Positions 28,328 to 38,197 of a stretch of DNA of 64,000 nt are shown piece by piece. The notes below the pieces were generated by a model that ran no database searches, was not told the DNA's origin, and saw only the letters and a list, made by a program, of their open reading frames with translations. Source of the DNA: Niastella vici. GTDB lineage: Bacteria; Bacteroidota; Bacteroidia; Chitinophagales; Chitinophagaceae. Numbering within the stretch: the first letter of the stretch is position 1; each line of letters begins with the position of its first letter. The DNA lies in the NCBI RefSeq assembly GCF_002077945.1, contig NZ_LVYD01000044.1, positions 272,547-336,546 on the forward strand, read 5' to 3'. The translations under genes were made by a program, and so were the position numbers.

Positions 28328-28393
28328 GCAAAAATGACACCGGTTATTATCAAAATAGAACAGGTTTTAAAACAGGCAATGCAGGTAATTTCG
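28328..28393 (+). promoter_or_regulatory. 21-bp direct-repeat promoter module, copy B
   Basis: AAAATGAC (28331-28338) and AAAATAGA (28352-28359) are 21 bp apart. After ACAGGTTTTAAAA the module ends in GGTAATTTCG (28384-28393), with 25 bp between. The tail from CAGGCAATGCAG to TTTCGCC nearly matches copy D. It lies about 80 bases before the GH95 start. Confidence 0.75.
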
Positions 28394-28474
28394 CCGCTGG
28401 TAACTACATCCCCGGGTTTGGTAAAAGGCAATTGATGCCGTCGATATATCAAAAAACTACCCCTATATTTAATA

Positions 28475-30697
28475 ATGATTATGAAAACAACCGGCATCCG
28501 ATTAGTCTTTAGTAGTATATTACTATTTTTTGTACTCACAGTTCAGGCATTTGGAAATGGAGGTGAGCTATGGTATACACGTCCGGCCGAAAAATGGGAG
28601 CAGGACGCGTTACCAATAGGTAACGGCAGAATGGGGGCGATGATCTTTGGCGGAATAGCGCGCGATCATCTTCAGTTTAATGAACAAAGCCTGTGGTCGG
28701 GCGATAATAACTGGGATGGAGGCTATGATACAGGCGATCATGGTTTTGGTTCGTACCGTAATTTCGGGGATGTATTTATTGACTTCACACATTCCGCAAC
28801 GGCCAGCCTGTACCGGCGGGCGTTGAATATTTATACCGGGGTACATACTACCGCATTTCAAATTAACGAGGTGCACTATACGCGCCAGGCCTTTGCCAGC
28901 TATCCCGATCAGGTAATGGTCTTCAGGTATGCAGCTGATAAAAAGCAGGCCCTTTCGGGCGCTATATCGCTGGTGAGCGCGCAGGGGGCAACCACTGTTG
29001 TACAAGGCAATCAGTTGAGCTTTCAGGGCGAAATGCCCAATCATTTACGGTATGCCACTATGATAAAGGTGGTGAGCGAAGGCGGGCAGGTTCAGGTGAA
29101 AGAGAACAAACTCTTTTTCAGCAATTGTAACACGTTGGTGTTATATGTTTCGGCCCGCACCAATTATAAACCGGCTTACGCGGCCAACTGGCGGGGCGGC
29201 GACCCAATGCCGTTGATCGATAAGGAATTGATAAATGCCCTTCGCACCGGTTATCCGGCATTACTAAGCCGCCATACAAAAGATATTACCGCATTGACCC
29301 GTGCCGCAATAATAGATGTGGGAAGCACAACCGATTCCATTTTACAACTTCCCGTTGATGTGCGGTTGGGCAAATATGCGGCCGGTGGCACTGATCCCGA
29401 CCTTGAAGAAATGCTATTTCAATATGGCCGATATCTGCTTGTCAGCACTTCGCGACCCGGCGGTTTACCTGCCAATTTGCAGGGGTTATGGAATAACAGC
29501 AACAATCCGCCATGGGCCAGCGACTATCACAACAACATCAATATCCAGATGAATTACTGGTCTGCTGAATCTACTAATTTATCTGCCTGTCATCTTCCCC
29601 TCATCGACTTTATTGTAGCAGCACAGGAACCCTGCCGTATTGCCACCCGCAAAGCTTTTGGTGAAAACGTGCGTGGCTGGACGGCCCGCACCAGTCAAAG
29701 TATTTTTGGCGGTAATGGCTGGGAATGGAACATTCCGGCCAGCGCCTGGTACGCTCAGCATGTGTTTGAGCATTGGGCATTTACTGCCGATACGGTTTAC
29801 CTGCGCAATACCGCTTATCCTATACTGAAAGAGATCTGTAATTTTTGGGAAGACCGGCTGAAGAAAACGCCCGATGGAAAACTGGTGGTGCCCAATGGCT
29901 GGTCGCCCGAACACGGGCCAAGGGAAGATGGAGTGATGCATGATCAGCAACTGATCTGGGACCTGTTTCAAAATTACCTCGATGCGGCCAAAGCACTGCA
30001 GGTTGATAACGCTTACCGGCAAAAGGTTGCTTCTATGCAACAGCAACTGGCGCCTAATAAGATCGGGAAATGGGGACAGCTGCAGGAGTGGCAGGAAGAC
30101 CGGGACGACCCCGATGATCTGCACCGCCATACTTCCCATTTGTTTGGGGTGTTTCCGGGTAAGCAAATAACCCCTGATCGTACACCGGAGCTGGCCAATG
30201 CCGCGGTTATCTCATTGCTTGCCCGTAGCGGTAATTACGGGAAGAACAGCAATAAAGCATTTACGGTGGAGCTAACTGTTGGCGACAGCCGCCGATCATG
30301 GACGTGGCCCTGGCGATGCGCCTTGTGGGCAAGGTTAAAACAGGGCGATAAAGCTGGTATGATGCTTCGCGGATTGCTCACTTATAATACATTGCCCAAT
30401 TTGTTTACCAGCCATCCGCCTTTTCAGCTCGATGGAAACCTGGGCATCAGCGGTGCCATACCCGAAATGCTGCTGCAAAGCCAGGACGGTGAAATTCATT
30501 TGCTGCCGGCCCTGCCTGCCGGCTGGGCGGTTAGCGGTTCATTTAAGGGGTTAAAAGCCCGGGGTGGTTATAGCGTTAATTGTGTCTGGAGAAACGGTAA
30601 GGTTATTCAATATAACATTACTTCAAAACAACCCCGTAAGGTTTTGGTACATATAAATGGAATGGTAAAAGAAATTACAACAAAGCAGGGGGCATGA
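28475..30697 (+). CDS. GH95 alpha-L-fucosidase
   Basis: The 740-residue protein carries the GH95 hallmarks from the N-terminus (WYTRPAEKWEQDALPIGNGR, LQFNEQSLWSG) to the catalytic (alpha/alpha)6 domain. There the NIN motif (Asn354, Asn356) before QMNYWSAE, the acid Glu479 in WSPEHGP and the base-region Asp653 in FQLDGNLG correspond to the catalytic set of the family. A signal peptide ends near VQAFG. GH95 enzymes usually hydrolyse alpha-1,2-fucosyl-galactose ends with inversion, and some act on alpha-L-galactose. The second ATG, two codons in, could also be the start. Promoter copy B precedes it. Confidence 0.95.
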   Translation: MIMKTTGIRLVFSSILLFFVLTVQAFGNGGELWYTRPAEKWEQDALPIGNGRMGAMIFGGIARDHLQFNEQSLWSGDNNWDGGYDTGDHGFGSYRNFGDVFIDFTHSATASLYRRALNIYTGVHTTAFQINEVHYTRQAFASYPDQVMVFRYAADKKQALSGAISLVSAQGATTVVQGNQLSFQGEMPNHLRYATMIKVVSEGGQVQVKENKLFFSNCNTLVLYVSARTNYKPAYAANWRGGDPMPLIDKELINALRTGYPALLSRHTKDITALTRAAIIDVGSTTDSILQLPVDVRLGKYAAGGTDPDLEEMLFQYGRYLLVSTSRPGGLPANLQGLWNNSNNPPWASDYHNNINIQMNYWSAESTNLSACHLPLIDFIVAAQEPCRIATRKAFGENVRGWTARTSQSIFGGNGWEWNIPASAWYAQHVFEHWAFTADTVYLRNTAYPILKEICNFWEDRLKKTPDGKLVVPNGWSPEHGPREDGVMHDQQLIWDLFQNYLDAAKALQVDNAYRQKVASMQQQLAPNKIGKWGQLQEWQEDRDDPDDLHRHTSHLFGVFPGKQITPDRTPELANAAVISLLARSGNYGKNSNKAFTVELTVGDSRRSWTWPWRCALWARLKQGDKAGMMLRGLLTYNTLPNLFTSHPPFQLDGNLGISGAIPEMLLQSQDGEIHLLPALPAGWAVSGSFKGLKARGGYSVNCVWRNGKVIQYNITSKQPRKVLVHINGMVKEITTKQGA

Positions 30698-30718
30698 TCT
30701 ACTGCTATAGTTCGAGGC

Positions 30719-30784
30719 GCAAAAATAGCACCGGTTCTTATCAAAATAGCGTAGGTTTTAAGATGGCTAAAGCGGGTAATTTCG
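30719..30784 (+). promoter_or_regulatory. 21-bp direct-repeat promoter module, copy C
   Basis: AAAATAGCACCGGTT begins at 30722 and AAAATAGCGTAGGTT at 30743, the clearest pair in the window. GGTAATTTCG follows at 30775-30784 after 25 bp. Transcription would start only about ten bases before the ATG at 30801, giving a very short leader. Confidence 0.8.
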
Positions 30785-30800
30785 CGCTAATTGCTTGTTT

Positions 30801-33800
30801 ATGAAAAAGGGAATATTTTTCGTAGCTATTGTTTTCATTTGTAATGTGGTTATAGCCCAGCTGCAGGCCCCATACCTCGGTACTGTTCAATGGGTGAACG
30901 GCTATGCAAAAGATGTGCAGGGTGAAACCATCAGCTATTTTTCGGCTTACCCCGATTATGCCAACATCGCTTTATTAACACGCTGCACCGATGGCGCCAA
31001 AGTAATTGAATGGGAAACCGCCCCGGTGCCCAAAAAGACCAGCGGCAATTATATTTACTTCAGCTGGGTGGCAGCCCATTCTTCCGGAACCAGTAGCGGC
31101 AACCGTAATTTTGATCTGTATGTGAATGATCAAAAGGTGCTCACGTTTACTACCATGCCTGGTAACCAATTGCCCACCTGGACGTATGCTGCACCCGACA
31201 GTTCCCGGCTTGTTTTTCAACAAACGAAAAGAGATGGCGCCAATGATGCGCATGGCCTTATTTTTCTGCGATTGCCTGTAGCCCGGGTTAAACGGGGGCA
31301 ATTTGCAAAGATCAAAATTGTTGGCGCGGCCCAGCAAAGCAATGACTGGTTCATGACCTTCAAATTTTCCTTTGAAGAAAAAGCAGATGTTGAGCCAATG
31401 CCTTTCAGGCTCAAAGACGGAAAACAACCTGTGGCTTTAACTGTGCTGCATTTTGGAAAAGAGGCGTTGGCGCATGTTGCTATAAACCAGAAAGAGGCAT
31501 ATTCATTTTTATGTAAGAATGGTGTAAACCATTTTGAGATACCTGTAAATGCCGTACAGCAGGAAGATAGCCTGCAGGTGCGGGTTTCAATAGGACAAAA
31601 AATACTGGCGAACCGGTATATAAAATTACAACCGGTTATTTACCGGGAACTTCACCTTATTCATCATTCGCACACCGATATCGGTTATTCGCATTTGCAA
31701 CCGGAAGTGCTGCGGATACAAATGAAGAACATTGACGATGCACTGCATATGATCGATAAAACCAACACTTTGCCGGATGCGGCCAGGTTCAAATGGAATA
31801 TTGAGTCGTTATGGGTGGTAGAAAATTACCTGAAACAGGCATCGGCCAGTCAAAAGGAAAAGTTTATCAGGGCCGTTAAAGAAGGCAACATCTGTTTGTC
31901 GGGCCTGTATGCCAATATTCTTACCGGTTTAAGTGAGCCGGAAGAAGTATTTCATTATACTGATTATGCAGCGCAATTGCGGGAGCAATTTGGATTGCGC
32001 ATCAATAGTGCCATGATAAGTGACATTCCGGGTTATGCCTGGACAACCGTAACAGGACTTGCCAAAGGAGGCATCAGGTATTTTTCAAGTGGCCCAAACT
32101 TCATGGGCGAAACACATCCATATCTTGGCGACAGAGCAGGGCATTTTGTAAAAGCCTGGGGCGATAAACCTGTTTGGTGGACGTCCCCGTCGGGTGAAGA
32201 AAAGATCTTATTCTGGACAGCTGGTAAAGGCTATTCTTCCTGGCATGGTACGGCCATAGGTGGCGTGTTTGAGCGCGGCCCCAAAAAAATTGCCGCTTAT
32301 CTGAACGAACTGAGGCTGCATAATTATCCGTATGATCTGGTGCAATGGCGGTACAATGTAGTATCGGATAACGGGCCCATTGATTCCACCATTTCTGAGT
32401 TTGTTGAACAATGGAATAATAAATATGCATCGCCGAAGATCGTTTTAAACACCACGGAGAAAGTCTTTGAGCAGTTCGAACAAAAGTATGGGGCCAGCAT
32501 TCCTGTAGTAAAAGGCGATATAACACCCTATTGGGAAGACGGCGCCTTGTCAACCGCCGCCGAAGAAGGAATGAACAGGCGGAACAGCCTCAGGCTGCAA
32601 CAATTAACAAACCTGTATGCGATGCTTGCCCCTGAAAAGTACAACCCCGCACATTTTTATGAAGCATGGAAGAACATCCTGTTATTTCATGAACATACCT
32701 GGGGCGCCTATAACAGTGTCAGCGAGCCCGACAAGCCTTTTGTAACGGAACAATGGCGAATAAAAAAGCAATTCCTGCTCGATGCCGGTGAGCAGATCGA
32801 TCAGTTGGAAACCGGTCTTTTGAATGATTTTGTTCAACCCGGCTCAAAGAAAATAGCAGTTATAAATACATCGTCTTTTGTTCGCGACGGTTTGGTGGTA
32901 TTACCAGTGGGGGTTACAGGAAATTCAGTGAAAGATCTTTCCGGCAAAATATTCCCCTTGCAAAAACTGAGTAATGGCAGCAGTATTTTTTGGGCCGGTC
33001 AGGTGCCACCCCTGGGAACAACCATCTATACGATCACAGATAATAAAGCAGTGCCCGGGTATAACGGTTTCCATTACACCGACAGCTCGGTATCGAATGG
33101 GAAGATCACTTTGCGCTGGGATAAAAAAGGAAGTATAATACAGTTGTCTGACAGTACGGGCTTTAACTATGCGGAAACGTTTAATGGGCAGGGGTTGAAC
33201 AGTTTTTGGTATGTGCCTGGTTTGGATCCCGCAAAAGCGTTGACCAATGATGCCGTGCAGGTAAAAATAGTAGAAAATGGTGCGGTAGCCATTACCATCG
33301 CGTTTGTATGTAACGCCCCGGGTGTTAACCGTTTTGAACGACAGATCACTTTATATGCAGAAAGTAACGAAGTAGTAATAGAGAATACAATAGACAAGAA
33401 GGCAATCCGGGAAAAGGAAAGTCTTCATTTCGGTTTTCCGTTCCGGTCATCTTTGAACCAGGTAACCCTTGATGCCGGGTATGGTACCATAAAGTATTTG
33501 GCCGATCAGTTGCCGGGGTCAAACAAAGACTATTTATATACGCGGAACTGGCTCGATCTGTCTCAGTCTGATAAAGGAATACAGTGGATGGTGCAGGAAG
33601 CGCCGCTGCTTGAACCGGGTAGTATGATCGATGAACGCCGTACTATCTATGGTGCGCATAAAGAATGGAAAAGCGAGGGAAATATAACCTCAACCTGGTT
33701 TAGTTATATTATGAACAATTACTGGCATACCAATTATAAGGCCGACCAGGATGGAGTAAGTAGTTACCGGTATTGTTTGAAACCGCATGGTATGTTCAGC

Positions 33801-34121
33801 AATAGCGAAACAGAAAAAGCAGCCATTGTGTTCAGTGCGCCATTACAGGGCTGGCTTGTTAAAGAAGAGGCTGCCTTACCCGGCTCTTTGTTTGAACTAT
33901 CGAATGCGCGCATAGTGGTTACCAGTGTAACGCCGTTGAAAGAAGGCGGGTATACAATTAGACTGTTTAACCCCGAACCGGCTGCAGAGCAAACGAACTT
34001 CCGTTGGGGTAAGCTCAGGCCTTCGCAATTGATAAATAGTCAAAACGGAAAAATAATGGCCGCCGGCGATAGCATTATGTTACCGGGCCAGGGTGTGATC
34101 GACATGAAATTAGTTCCCTGA
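30801..34121 (+). CDS. GH38-like alpha-mannosidase-type glycosidase
   Basis: The 1106-residue secreted protein (signal peptide ending VVIAQ) has an N-terminal beta-rich region of about 270 residues and then a GH38-type catalytic barrel. HHSHTDIGYSHLQPEV (around 288-303) matches the metal-binding first strand of GH38, and Asp408 in ISDIPGYAW is the candidate nucleophile. A three-helix region and large beta domains follow, as in GH38. The motifs are diverged from classic GH38 (HTHWD; DPFGHS), resembling the DUF5054 group, so the substrate may not be a simple mannoside. An in-frame TTG two codons upstream is ignored in favour of the ATG at 30801. Promoter copy C precedes it. Confidence 0.75.
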   Translation: MKKGIFFVAIVFICNVVIAQLQAPYLGTVQWVNGYAKDVQGETISYFSAYPDYANIALLTRCTDGAKVIEWETAPVPKKTSGNYIYFSWVAAHSSGTSSGNRNFDLYVNDQKVLTFTTMPGNQLPTWTYAAPDSSRLVFQQTKRDGANDAHGLIFLRLPVARVKRGQFAKIKIVGAAQQSNDWFMTFKFSFEEKADVEPMPFRLKDGKQPVALTVLHFGKEALAHVAINQKEAYSFLCKNGVNHFEIPVNAVQQEDSLQVRVSIGQKILANRYIKLQPVIYRELHLIHHSHTDIGYSHLQPEVLRIQMKNIDDALHMIDKTNTLPDAARFKWNIESLWVVENYLKQASASQKEKFIRAVKEGNICLSGLYANILTGLSEPEEVFHYTDYAAQLREQFGLRINSAMISDIPGYAWTTVTGLAKGGIRYFSSGPNFMGETHPYLGDRAGHFVKAWGDKPVWWTSPSGEEKILFWTAGKGYSSWHGTAIGGVFERGPKKIAAYLNELRLHNYPYDLVQWRYNVVSDNGPIDSTISEFVEQWNNKYASPKIVLNTTEKVFEQFEQKYGASIPVVKGDITPYWEDGALSTAAEEGMNRRNSLRLQQLTNLYAMLAPEKYNPAHFYEAWKNILLFHEHTWGAYNSVSEPDKPFVTEQWRIKKQFLLDAGEQIDQLETGLLNDFVQPGSKKIAVINTSSFVRDGLVVLPVGVTGNSVKDLSGKIFPLQKLSNGSSIFWAGQVPPLGTTIYTITDNKAVPGYNGFHYTDSSVSNGKITLRWDKKGSIIQLSDSTGFNYAETFNGQGLNSFWYVPGLDPAKALTNDAVQVKIVENGAVAITIAFVCNAPGVNRFERQITLYAESNEVVIENTIDKKAIREKESLHFGFPFRSSLNQVTLDAGYGTIKYLADQLPGSNKDYLYTRNWLDLSQSDKGIQWMVQEAPLLEPGSMIDERRTIYGAHKEWKSEGNITSTWFSYIMNNYWHTNYKADQDGVSSYRYCLKPHGMFSNSETEKAAIVFSAPLQGWLVKEEAALPGSLFELSNARIVVTSVTPLKEGGYTIRLFNPEPAAEQTNFRWGKLRPSQLINSQNGKIMAAGDSIMLPGQGVIDMKLVP

Positions 34122-34177
34122 TCATACGCTGCTTCATTTTCCCGTCACCTTTCTATTGGTCAAATTAATTGGGGCGG

Positions 34178-34242
34178 GTAAAATAGCATCGGTTATTATC
34201 AAAATAGGTTAGGGTTTAAAGCAGACAATGCAGTTAATTTCG
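34178..34242 (+). promoter_or_regulatory. 21-bp direct-repeat promoter module, copy D
   Basis: AAAATAGCATCGGTT begins at 34180 and AAAATAGGTTAGGGTTT at 34201, 21 bp apart. GTTAATTTCG lies at 34233-34242 after 25 bp. The ATG of the GH29 gene is 16 bases further on, so the leader would be very short. Confidence 0.8.
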
Positions 34243-34258
34243 CCATTATTACTTATAG

Positions 34259-35851
34259 ATGAAAGCCGGAAAATTCTTTGTTGTATTGCTAAGTTCAATA
34301 CTGCCTGTTGCCACATTTTCACAACAAAAAGAGCTGTCCTGGGAAGAGTTGCGTAATCAATACCAGTTTCCCAAATGGTATACAGAAGCCCGTTTCGGCA
34401 TTTGGGTGCACTGGGGCGCACAAACCCAACCCGATAGTGGGGGAGGCTGGTATGCCCGTCACATGTATATGCAGGATGTAGGCAGCCAGGCCTGGGGAAA
34501 AAATGCATATCCTTATCACCTTCGCCACTACGGTCATCCGTCAGAGATAGGGTATAAGGATGTGATCCACGCCTGGAAGGCCGAAAAGCTGGATACGGAT
34601 TCGTTGCTGCGCTATTTCAAAAGCATCGGCGCTAAGTATTTTATGGCCCTGGCCAACCACCACGATCATTTCGATAATTTCAATTCTACCTACCATGCCT
34701 GGAACTCGGTAAATGTGGGCCCTAAAAAAGACATTATCGGGTTGTTCAAACAATCGGCGGTTAAATATGGGATGCCGTTTGGCGTAAGCTCACATGATGA
34801 TCGTTTCCTCGGTTGGTGGCTGTCTGCATTTGGAGCGGATAGCTCTGGCCCCAAAAAAGGTATTCCCTATGATGGCAACATGACCAAAGAAGATGGCAAG
34901 GGTAAATGGTGGGAGGGGTTAGACCCCGCCGATCTGTATGGCCTTCCGCCGGCCAAAAGAACACCTGAATGGATAGCCGGCGTGAAGAAAAATTATGTAC
35001 AGCGGCAAATTGAACTGGTTACCAAATATGATGTGGATATGCTTTGGTTCGACGGATATGGATTTCCGTATGGCGATTATGGTAAACAGGTTTGCACGGC
35101 TTACTTCAATGATAACCTGCGCAAGCATGGAAAAATAACCGCGATCATTGCCGGTAAGTTTGACAAAGAACCATCGATAGCAAAAGATATTGAGCGTGGC
35201 AGCGCTACGGAAATATTGCCTTATCCCTGGCAGGGTATAATCACTTTCACCGACTGGTTTCTTAAATATGATAATCCGCCCATACATAATGCGCGTACCA
35301 TTATTGAAGCGCTGGCCGATATGAACAGTAAGAATGGCAATCTGGTTTTAAATGTAGAGCTGCAACCTGATGGACGTATTCCCGGCTGGCAGAAAATGAT
35401 CCTGGATACCATTGGCCGGTGGATTAACCGGAACGCCGCAGCCATTTATGCCAGCAAACCCTGGAAAACGTTTGGCGATAATATCGGCGGCAGGCAACAG
35501 GAGAAAATTATCAGCAACGCCGATCTCGCAGCAGTGAAAAAACAAAAAAGCAATGACTTTAATGAACGTACTGTTGCAAGCAAGCCATATCCACAGGATG
35601 AAGTGCGGTTTACTACTGACAAGGGCAACCTGTACATCTTTGTGATGAACCCCGGCAAAGGTGGTGCTGTTACCATTCCCAGCCTGGGCTATCAATCGCC
35701 CTATAATTCAAAAAAAATAAGTTCGGTCCGTTTGTTGGGTTCCCGGCAAAAGATCTCCTTTAAACAATCAGCGCAGGAATTGCGTTTGAACATCCCTGAA
35801 ACACCTGGTGATACTTATACAAAAGTATTTGAAGTAAAAGGTGTGCTGTAA
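34259..35851 (+). CDS. GH29 alpha-L-fucosidase
   Basis: The 530-residue protein has a signal peptide (to ATFSQQ) and a GH29 barrel with YTEARFGIWVHWG, ANHHDHFDNFNS (equivalent to the conserved HHD segment), and the nucleophile Asp265 in DMLWFDGYGFP. A C-terminal beta-sandwich follows (about 400-530). GH29 enzymes are retaining exo-fucosidases acting on alpha-1,2 to alpha-1,6 linkages. Insertions around residues 190-240 and the lack of a clear conserved acid/base motif leave the subfamily undecided. With the GH95 enzyme it gives two complementary defucosylation routes. Confidence 0.93.
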   Translation: MKAGKFFVVLLSSILPVATFSQQKELSWEELRNQYQFPKWYTEARFGIWVHWGAQTQPDSGGGWYARHMYMQDVGSQAWGKNAYPYHLRHYGHPSEIGYKDVIHAWKAEKLDTDSLLRYFKSIGAKYFMALANHHDHFDNFNSTYHAWNSVNVGPKKDIIGLFKQSAVKYGMPFGVSSHDDRFLGWWLSAFGADSSGPKKGIPYDGNMTKEDGKGKWWEGLDPADLYGLPPAKRTPEWIAGVKKNYVQRQIELVTKYDVDMLWFDGYGFPYGDYGKQVCTAYFNDNLRKHGKITAIIAGKFDKEPSIAKDIERGSATEILPYPWQGIITFTDWFLKYDNPPIHNARTIIEALADMNSKNGNLVLNVELQPDGRIPGWQKMILDTIGRWINRNAAAIYASKPWKTFGDNIGGRQQEKIISNADLAAVKKQKSNDFNERTVASKPYPQDEVRFTTDKGNLYIFVMNPGKGGAVTIPSLGYQSPYNSKKISSVRLLGSRQKISFKQSAQELRLNIPETPGDTYTKVFEVKGVL

Positions 35852-35920
35852 GTTAAAGGACCGCCATAAATGATCTGGTGAGATGGCAAGCAGTCTCACA
35901 GTATAGACAAGCAATCTCCC

Positions 35921-35949
35921 GGGCCCGTTTCTACGGGCCTGGTTTTTTT
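35921..35949 (+). terminator. Intrinsic terminator after GH29 gene
   Basis: GGCCCG (35922-35927) and CGGGCC (35934-35939) pair around TTTCTA, followed by GG and seven T (35943-35949). It isolates the GH29 transcript from the next promoter module, which begins 12 bases later. Confidence 0.85.
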
Positions 35950-35960
35950 AGCGCAGGAAG

Positions 35961-36026
35961 GCAAAAATACCATTGGTTAAAGTCAATATCGTTGCAATTT
36001 ATCAGGGGCATCTACACCTAACTTTA
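35961..36026 (+). promoter_or_regulatory. 21-bp direct-repeat promoter module, copy F (diverged)
   Basis: AAAATAC (35964-35970) and AATATCG (35985-35991) hold the same 21-bp phase. After 25 bp, CCTAACTTTA (36017-36026) stands in the place of GGTAATTTCG and fits TAnnTTTG well. The repeats are weaker than in copies B to D, but spacing is fully conserved. The ATG follows at 36049. Confidence 0.6.
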
Positions 36027-36048
36027 ACCGCTTAACATATTGAAATTG

Positions 36049-38154
36049 ATGTGTAAAAGACCCCTTTCTTTTTGGATGGGCCCCGTGGCGGCCTGTATGG
36101 GCTCTCTATTATTAACATGCCTGGGATTTCCAGGAAATTGTCAGCAGGTGAATCCGCAACCGTTTGTGATCCCGGCACTACGCGAATGGACAGGTGCGCA
36201 GGGAACGTTTATGCTGAAAAACAATGCCGCGATCGTAGTTGATCCGGCTTACAGCGAACAACTGATGACTGCGGCCATTACCTTCCGCGATGATCTGCAA
36301 GCAGTAAAAGGTACAGCTCATTGTAAAGTAAGGATAGGAAAACCGGCAAAAGGGGATCTCTACCTGACCCTTGACCCCGCCGACACTTCATTGGGAAAAG
36401 AAGGCTACCTGTTTTCAGTAAAAGATATTATCGACATCAAAGCCAATACGCCCACCGGTGTTTTTTGGGCCACCCGCAGCCTGTTGCAGATCCTGGAACA
36501 GGACCCCTTGCACCAACGCATTCCCGCCGGCATGGCCAGGGACCTTCCCCGTTTTGCAGTAAGAGGGTTTGTGCTCGACTGTGGCCGTAAATTCTTTACC
36601 ATGGATTTTCTGCGCAATTATGTAAAGCTGATGTCTTATTACAAGATGAACGATTTTCATGTGCATTTGAATGATAATGGATTTAAAGGTTTTTACAATA
36701 ATAACTGGGATAGTACGTATTCAGCTTTTCGTTTAGAGAATGCTACTTATCCTTCACTCACCGCCAAAGACGGCCATTACACCAAAAAGGAATTTATTGA
36801 CCTGCAAAAGCTGGCCCAACAATATGGGGTGAACATTGTACCCGAGATCGATGCTCCGGCGCACGCCTTACCTTTTACCAAAGCAGTGCCGCAAATAGGC
36901 AGTGATAAATACGGGAAAGATCACCTCGACCTCGATAATGCGCTTACCTATGAGGTAATGGATAATATCTTTAAAGAATACCTGCAGGGCCCAAACCCTG
37001 TTTTCATTGGGAAAGAGGTGCATATTGGCACCGATGAATATGCAAAACAGGAAGCGGAAAAGTTCAGGGCATTTACCGATCATTATATCAGGCTGGTTGA
37101 AAGCTATGGCTACAAAGCCCGGTTATGGGGCGCGTTGACACACGCTCCGGGTACAACGCCGGTTAAATCGGCCAACGTTACCATGAATTTGTGGTATAAC
37201 GGGTATGCCGATCCTAAAGAAATGATCAGGCAGGGGTATGATGTTATCAGTACGCCCGACGGCTGGTTATATATTGTACCTGCCGCCGGCTATTATTATG
37301 ACTATCTGTATTTAGACAAACTGTATCACAAATGGACCCCGAATGTTATCGGTGACCAGGTATTCCCTATAGACCATCCGCAGATCAAAGGTGGCTCATT
37401 TGCCGTTTGGAACGATCACGTTGGTAACGGCATTACAGAAAAAGATGTGCATCACCGGGTGTTTCCAGCCATGCAGGTACTGGCGCAAAAAATGTGGGAT
37501 GGTACCGATACGGCCGTGAGTTATGAAGTGTTTGCTGAAAAAAGCAAGAACATTGGCGAAGGCCCGGGTTTGAACATGATGGGAAAGCTGAAAGGGGATG
37601 GGGCCGACTCCCTGGTACTGCATTATAATTTTAATCAGAAAGAATTTCCGCAGGGCGTACTTAGCCTGAAAGGGAATAACAGCTATCTCAGGACGCCGGT
37701 AAAAGGAATAGGATATGGATACACGGTTTCCTTCTTTATAAAGCCCGATGAAAATAATAAAGATAATGCGGTGCTTTTTTCATCGCCCGATGCTGTGGTG
37801 AAACTGAAACAGGGAACTACCGGTAAACTGGGCTTCTCACGCGAAGGGTACGATTATACATTTAATTATTCGGCGCCGGCCGGCAAATGGACGCATATTG
37901 CAATTACCGGCGATAACAAAACCACCAGCCTGTATGTGAACGGGGTTTTATGCGACAGGCTTGAACAGGGCAAACGCCTTTTCCCCAATAACTATAAGAT
38001 GGCAGTGGTGCAAACACTGTTCTTCCCATTACAATATATCGGCGATCAGCACAACGCAGTCAAAGGTTCGTTTGATGATATTAAAGTATATAACCATGTC
38101 TTGCAACCTGAGTCTATTTTGAAACTTTCTGTACGGAATATGGGTCATTTTTAG
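36049..38154 (+). CDS. GH20 beta-N-acetylhexosaminidase with LamG-like C-terminus
   Basis: The 701-residue secreted protein has the GH20 N-terminal alpha/beta domain (about 40-155), then the barrel with FAVRGFVLDCGRKFF, YYKMNDFHVHLNDN and the catalytic pair Asp329-Glu330 in HIGTDEY. GH20 enzymes use the substrate acetamido group as nucleophile and remove terminal GlcNAc or GalNAc. From about 515 a concanavalin-like (LamG-type) sandwich follows (LVLHYNFNQKEFPQGVLSLKG; KWTHIAITGDNKTTSLYVNG). It is only distantly similar to the second GH20 at 40744. The ATG at 36049 replaces an in-frame TTG three codons upstream. Confidence 0.9.
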   Translation: MCKRPLSFWMGPVAACMGSLLLTCLGFPGNCQQVNPQPFVIPALREWTGAQGTFMLKNNAAIVVDPAYSEQLMTAAITFRDDLQAVKGTAHCKVRIGKPAKGDLYLTLDPADTSLGKEGYLFSVKDIIDIKANTPTGVFWATRSLLQILEQDPLHQRIPAGMARDLPRFAVRGFVLDCGRKFFTMDFLRNYVKLMSYYKMNDFHVHLNDNGFKGFYNNNWDSTYSAFRLENATYPSLTAKDGHYTKKEFIDLQKLAQQYGVNIVPEIDAPAHALPFTKAVPQIGSDKYGKDHLDLDNALTYEVMDNIFKEYLQGPNPVFIGKEVHIGTDEYAKQEAEKFRAFTDHYIRLVESYGYKARLWGALTHAPGTTPVKSANVTMNLWYNGYADPKEMIRQGYDVISTPDGWLYIVPAAGYYYDYLYLDKLYHKWTPNVIGDQVFPIDHPQIKGGSFAVWNDHVGNGITEKDVHHRVFPAMQVLAQKMWDGTDTAVSYEVFAEKSKNIGEGPGLNMMGKLKGDGADSLVLHYNFNQKEFPQGVLSLKGNNSYLRTPVKGIGYGYTVSFFIKPDENNKDNAVLFSSPDAVVKLKQGTTGKLGFSREGYDYTFNYSAPAGKWTHIAITGDNKTTSLYVNGVLCDRLEQGKRLFPNNYKMAVVQTLFFPLQYIGDQHNAVKGSFDDIKVYNHVLQPESILKLSVRNMGHF

Positions 38155-38157
38155 GGT

Positions 38158-38185
38158 AAACCAGGCTTTTCCAGGCCTGGTTTTT
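38158..38185 (+). terminator. Intrinsic terminator after GH20 gene
   Basis: AAACCAGGC (38158-38166) and GCCTGGTTT (38175-38183) form a 9-bp stem that runs into a five-T tract (38181-38185). The GH2 gene starts only 13 bases later without a promoter module of its own, so some readthrough is likely. Confidence 0.7.
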
Positions 38186-38197
38186 AAAATTTATTGT

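Noticed and set aside
29579..30166. 195-codon open frame on the minus strand
   Set aside because: It is antisense to the catalytic part of the GH95 gene and shows no signal peptide, domain or upstream signal of its own.
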